Positions 61,281 through 64,000 of a stretch of 64,000 nucleotides of DNA are shown in pieces. This DNA is from Pedococcus bigeumensis. GTDB taxonomy: Bacteria > Actinomycetota > Actinomycetes > Actinomycetales > Dermatophilaceae. Location of the stretch: NCBI RefSeq assembly GCF_006438965.1, contig NZ_RCZM01000001.1:1097-65096 (forward strand), read 5' to 3'. A program made the position numbers and the translations under genes. The notes under the pieces are model-generated. The model was not told where the DNA came from and did not search any database. It worked only from the letters and a program-made list of their open reading frames with translations. How positions within the stretch are numbered: position 1 is the stretch's first letter; each line of letters opens with the position of its first letter.

Positions 61281-62507
61281 ATGGCATCACCGACGCTGTC
61301 CGTCACCCTCGACGACGTGCGCGCTGCGCAGGACCTGCTCAGCGGCGTCGTCCGTCCCACCCCGCTCGAGTACAGCCGGGCGCTGTCCGACCGCGTCGGC
61401 GCCGAGGTCTTCCTCAAGTGCGAGAACCTCCAACGCGCGGGGTCGTTCAAGATCCGCGGCGCGTACACCCGGATGGCCAGGCTCTCCGACGCGGAGAAGG
61501 CACGCGGGGTGGTGGCGGCCAGCGCGGGCAACCACGCCCAGGGCGTGGCCCTGGCCGGCCAGCTGCTGGGCATCGACGTCAAGGTCTACATGCCCCATGG
61601 CGCGCCCATGCCCAAGCTGATCGCCACCCAGGCCTACGGAGCCACGATCGAGCAGGTCGGGACGACCATCGACGAGTGCCTGGTCAAGGCACGCGCCTGG
61701 GAAGCCAGCAACGGCGCGGTCCTCATCCACCCGTTCGACCACCGCGACATCGTCGCGGGACAGGGCACCGCCGGGCTGGAGATCCTCGACCAGTGTCCCG
61801 ACGTCAGGACCATCGTGGTCAGCACCGGTGGTGGCGGACTGCTCGCCGGGATCTCGGTGGTGGTCAAGGCTGCTCGGCCCGACGTCCGGATCATCGGCGT
61901 GCAGGCCGAACAGGCCGCGGCCTACCCGTTGTCGTTGGCGGCGGGAAAGCCCGTCGCCTTTGCCAACATGCAGACGATGGCCGACGGCATCGCGGTCGGG
62001 ATGCCGGGCGACGTGCCCTACGCCCTGGTCCGCGACCTCGTCGACAGCATCGAGACGGTGAGCGAGGAGGAGCTGTCCCGCGCGCTCCTCTTCGTCCTCG
62101 AGCGCGCCAAGCTCGTCGTCGAACCCGCAGGTGCTGCCGCCGTGGCCCACCTGCTCGACCGTGCAGGGCAGCAGCAGCTCGACGGCCCGGTCGTGGCGGT
62201 CCTGTCCGGTGGCAACATCGACCCCCTCCTCCTGCTGCGCATCCTCCGACACGGCATGGCCGCGGCGGGACGCTACCTGCAGTTCCGGGTGCGGGTCTCC
62301 GACCGCCCGGGCCACCTGGCCAAGCTGCTCGCCGACTGCGCGGCGGTGGACGCCAACGTCCTCGAGGTCGAACACATCCGCACGGGCACGACGATCACCG
62401 TCGACGAGGTCGAGATCGGGCTGCAGCTGGAGACCCGCGGCAAGCAGCACTGCGACGAGGTCCTGAGCGCGCTGCGCGGCAAGGGCTACCAGCTCAAGTT
62501 CGGCTGA
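61281..62507 (+). CDS. ilvA: threonine ammonia-lyase
   Basis: A 408-residue PLP enzyme that deaminates threonine to 2-oxobutanoate, the entry to isoleucine. PLP Lys57 is in RAGSFKIRGAY, the substrate loop is ASAGNHAQGVAL, and the phosphate loop is STGGGGLLAGIS. One C-terminal ACT-like domain (about 330-408; RVSDRPGHLAKLLADC) marks the shorter, single-ACT type, which may be catabolic or weakly feedback-regulated. ATG 61281 begins 36 bases after the exporter permease. It ends at a strong bidirectional hairpin before greA. Confidence 0.94.
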   Translation: MASPTLSVTLDDVRAAQDLLSGVVRPTPLEYSRALSDRVGAEVFLKCENLQRAGSFKIRGAYTRMARLSDAEKARGVVAASAGNHAQGVALAGQLLGIDVKVYMPHGAPMPKLIATQAYGATIEQVGTTIDECLVKARAWEASNGAVLIHPFDHRDIVAGQGTAGLEILDQCPDVRTIVVSTGGGGLLAGISVVVKAARPDVRIIGVQAEQAAAYPLSLAAGKPVAFANMQTMADGIAVGMPGDVPYALVRDLVDSIETVSEEELSRALLFVLERAKLVVEPAGAAAVAHLLDRAGQQQLDGPVVAVLSGGNIDPLLLLRILRHGMAAAGRYLQFRVRVSDRPGHLAKLLADCAAVDANVLEVEHIRTGTTITVDEVEIGLQLETRGKQHCDEVLSALRGKGYQLKFG

Positions 62508-62574
62508 CCGGCACCCTCCCGGGCGACTGGCGCACACTCCTGGGCGACCGGCATACGCCCGCAGCCGCGGGGCA

Positions 62575-62612
62575 CGACGAAGGGCCGCACCCGTGGGTGC
62601 GGCCCTTCGTCG
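62575..62612. terminator. bidirectional terminator between ilvA and greA
   Basis: Perfect 18-bp arms (62575-62592 and 62595-62612) around GT, with GAAGGGCCGCACCC as the main stem and TTCGTCGTT after it. It serves the convergent ilvA and greA. Confidence 0.88.
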
Positions 62613-62636
62613 TTGACGCTCCGGGGATGTCGACGC

Positions 62637-63131
62637 TCAGGGGGTGTAGGGCGTGGCCGACTTCACGGAGACCTGGATGACCTTGCCGTTGGGGGCCTTG
62701 TAGGACGCCTTGGCACCGACCTTCTTGCCGTTGATGGCAAGGCCGAGCGGCGACTTCTCGCTGTAGACCTCGAGGTCGGTGCCCTCGGCGATCTCGCGCG
62801 AGCCGAGCAGGAACTCGACGTCCTCGCCGAACATCTGCACGGTGACGACCATGCCGGGCTCGACGATGCCGTCGTCCGCGGGCTTGGTGCCGACGATGGA
62901 GTTCTCGAGCAGCTGGGTCAGCTGGCGGATGCGGGCCTCCATCTTGCCCTGCTCCTCCTTGGCTGCGTGGTAGCCGCCGTTCTCCTTGAGGTCGCCCTCG
63001 TCGCGGGCGGCTTCGATCTTCTTGGCGATCTCCGTACGGCCGGTGCCGGAGAGCTGGTCCAGCTCGGCCTTCAGACGGTCGAAGGCCTCCTGGGTCAGGT
63101 AGCTCGCGGTGGGGGTCGCGGTCTCGCTCAC
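62637..63131 (-). CDS. greA: transcription elongation factor GreA
   Basis: A 164-residue factor that stimulates transcript cleavage by backtracked RNA polymerase. The N-terminal coiled coil has LTQEAFDRLKAELDQL and the acidic tip EAARDEGDLKENGGYHAAKEEQG, with the Asp-Glu pair. The C-terminal FKBP-like domain has VVTVQMFGEDVEFLLGSREIAEG and SPLGLAINGKKVG. GTG 63131 has AAGGAG 8 bases upstream. It follows the metB–greA–DUF4307–mca order of mycobacteria. Confidence 0.96.
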   Translation of the reverse strand: MSETATPTASYLTQEAFDRLKAELDQLSGTGRTEIAKKIEAARDEGDLKENGGYHAAKEEQGKMEARIRQLTQLLENSIVGTKPADDGIVEPGMVVTVQMFGEDVEFLLGSREIAEGTDLEVYSEKSPLGLAINGKKVGAKASYKAPNGKVIQVSVKSATPYTP

Positions 63132-63373
63132 GATGTACTCCTTGATTGGGTCTCCGTCGGACGCGGCTGCGTCTCGGAGAGGGTGGTACGCACAACGGCC
63201 CGGACTCCCGACCACGTGTGAGGTGTCATCGCAGTGGCGGGTCCAGACCGCTCGGTGAAGGCTCCAGACTACATCGCGCCGCTAGAAGGGGTCCATTTCG
63301 TCGAGCATCCGGACAACCCACCCGGGCGGCTCGCCGTCGGGCGTCCGGTGGGTCTCGTTCGGGGGTCTGCGGG

Positions 63374-63739
63374 CTAGGAAGTTCGGCAGTCGCGGACGCT
63401 GCCGCCGACGGCGCGTGAGGCCGTGCGGACCACCACCTGCTGGTGCACCGAGCGCACTGCGGACGGCGGCACCTGGACCTCGAGCACCCCGACGACGCCG
63501 TGCGCGGTGTCCTGCGCCTCGACCGTGCAGGTGACGGCCTGGTCGGGGGAGCGGTGCACGTCGAACCCGACCTGCACGCTGCGGTCGTCGATCACCTTGT
63601 AGTCGGTGTCGACGAACGTCACGGCGCCCAGGCTGTTGGCCAGCCCGAGCCACACGGCGAGCGCCACGCCGATGCTGATGCCGATCGTGCCGATGACCCA
63701 CCAGCGGCCGGTGCCGGGGGCGGGACGGGGGAGCGGCAT
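63374..63739 (-). CDS. DUF4307 membrane protein
   Basis: A 121-residue protein with one membrane helix (WWVIGTIGISIGVALAVWLGLA, residues 13-34) and an outer beta-rich domain with two Cys (VTCTVEAQDTAHGVVGVLEV; VRDCRTS). This matches the DUF4307 family, found between greA and mca in many Actinobacteria. The function is unknown. ATG 63739 is divergent from mca across 95 bases. Confidence 0.92.
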   Translation of the reverse strand: MPLPRPAPGTGRWWVIGTIGISIGVALAVWLGLANSLGAVTFVDTDYKVIDDRSVQVGFDVHRSPDQAVTCTVEAQDTAHGVVGVLEVQVPPSAVRSVHQQVVVRTASRAVGGSVRDCRTS

Positions 63740-63834
63740 GGGGGACCTTCCACGGGTGAGAGGATGGCAAACGGTCCGGATGTCTGCTGACTCCGGACGA
63801 CCATTGTCGGCGATGGACGAATGAGGTTGTGCAG

Positions 63835-64000
63835 GTGGCTGACCGGTTGCGGTTGATGGCGGTGCACGCGCACCCCGACGACGAGTCGAGCAAGGGCGCG
63901 GCGACGACGGCGAGGTATGCCGCCACGGGTTACGACGTGCTCGTGGTGTCGTGCACGGGTGGCGAGCGCGGCGACGTGCTCAACCCCCGGCTCAAGGGCG
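63835..64000 (+). CDS. mca: mycothiol S-conjugate amidase (5' part, cut by window end)
   Basis: The first 55 residues of Mca: [20 protein letters not shown] is the zinc site (H-P-D-D) of the MshB/Mca family, and [17 protein letters not shown] follows. Mca cleaves mycothiol S-conjugates to mercapturic acids for export and GlcN-inositol for reuse. Mca rather than MshB is favoured by SSKGA and by the greA–DUF4307 context. GTG 63835 is chosen because GAGG (63823-63826) is too close to the GTG at 63829. Confidence 0.92.
   Translation, partial: MADRLRLMAVHAHPDDESSKGAATTARYAATGYDVLVVSCTGGERGDVLNPRLKG

Overview
The window is a high-GC (roughly 70 %) actinobacterial chromosome segment. The core gene order matches the conserved actinobacterial blocks mfd–lipoprotein–mazG…eno–ftsB–DUF501–ppx and fadA–GDSL–cbs…metB…greA–DUF4307–mca (the Rv1020–Rv1026 and Rv1074–Rv1082 orders of Mycobacterium tuberculosis). 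The mycothiol gene mca, DUF4307 and a LAxTG sortase-E type anchor support Actinobacteria. Codon style suggests Micrococcales, perhaps Intrasporangiaceae, but the genus cannot be fixed.

Region 1 (1–9.8 kb): a cell-surface polysaccharide locus that starts beside the tail of an IS481-type transposase. wecB and wecC would make UDP-ManNAcA. A two-domain protein joins an unknown helical domain to a WecG/TagA/CpsF glycosyltransferase, and a stand-alone copy of the helical domain lies at the other end. A secreted beta-helix protein, a nucleotidyltransferase-like protein, a PqqD-like protein and a tiny Tat-exported LAFTG-anchored protein complete it.

Region 2 (10–35.5 kb): mfd, a SurA-N-like lipoprotein and mazG. 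Then comes a ~16.7 kb insertion that splits mazG from eno, followed by eno, ftsB, DUF501 and ppx. The insertion holds three tandem paralogues of a very large regulator (OmpR-type winged helix, BTAD, STAND NTPase, one membrane segment, WD40 propeller), one of them a decayed pseudogene. It also holds a 2H phosphoesterase, two small paralogous exported membrane proteins, and the pseudouridine catabolic pair psuK–psuG. All three regulator promoters share the same architecture: two heptamer repeats 11 bp apart, 6 nt, -35, 17 nt, -10, 6–7 nt, start codon. This looks like an autoregulated family of transmembrane one-component regulators and is the strongest candidate for an undescribed system here.

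Region 3 (35.5–45.8 kb): TetR with a Baeyer-Villiger monooxygenase and SDR; PadR with a HAAS-type membrane protein; a four-gene overlapping operon of an Lgt-like protein, a Tes/MJ0619-like radical SAM enzyme and two small membrane proteins; a tRNA with anticodon UAA but a short variable loop; BI-1/YccA; and an AbiEi/DUF559-type endonuclease gene bracketed by two related long palindromes.

Region 4 (45.8–64 kb): thiolase, SGNH hydrolase, cbs, a BtuF-like protein, an MFS transporter, a universal stress protein, DUF1992, a lamin-tail protein, msrA, a GNAT protein, a MOSC protein, metB, an orphan MutL-like protein, a DrrAB-type ABC exporter behind repeated operators, ilvA, greA, DUF4307 and the start of mca. 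cbs and metB together form the transsulfuration arm.

Across the whole window the octamer GTATGCCG (either strand) occurs about 41 times, far more than base composition predicts, and it forms the arms of three intergenic hairpins.
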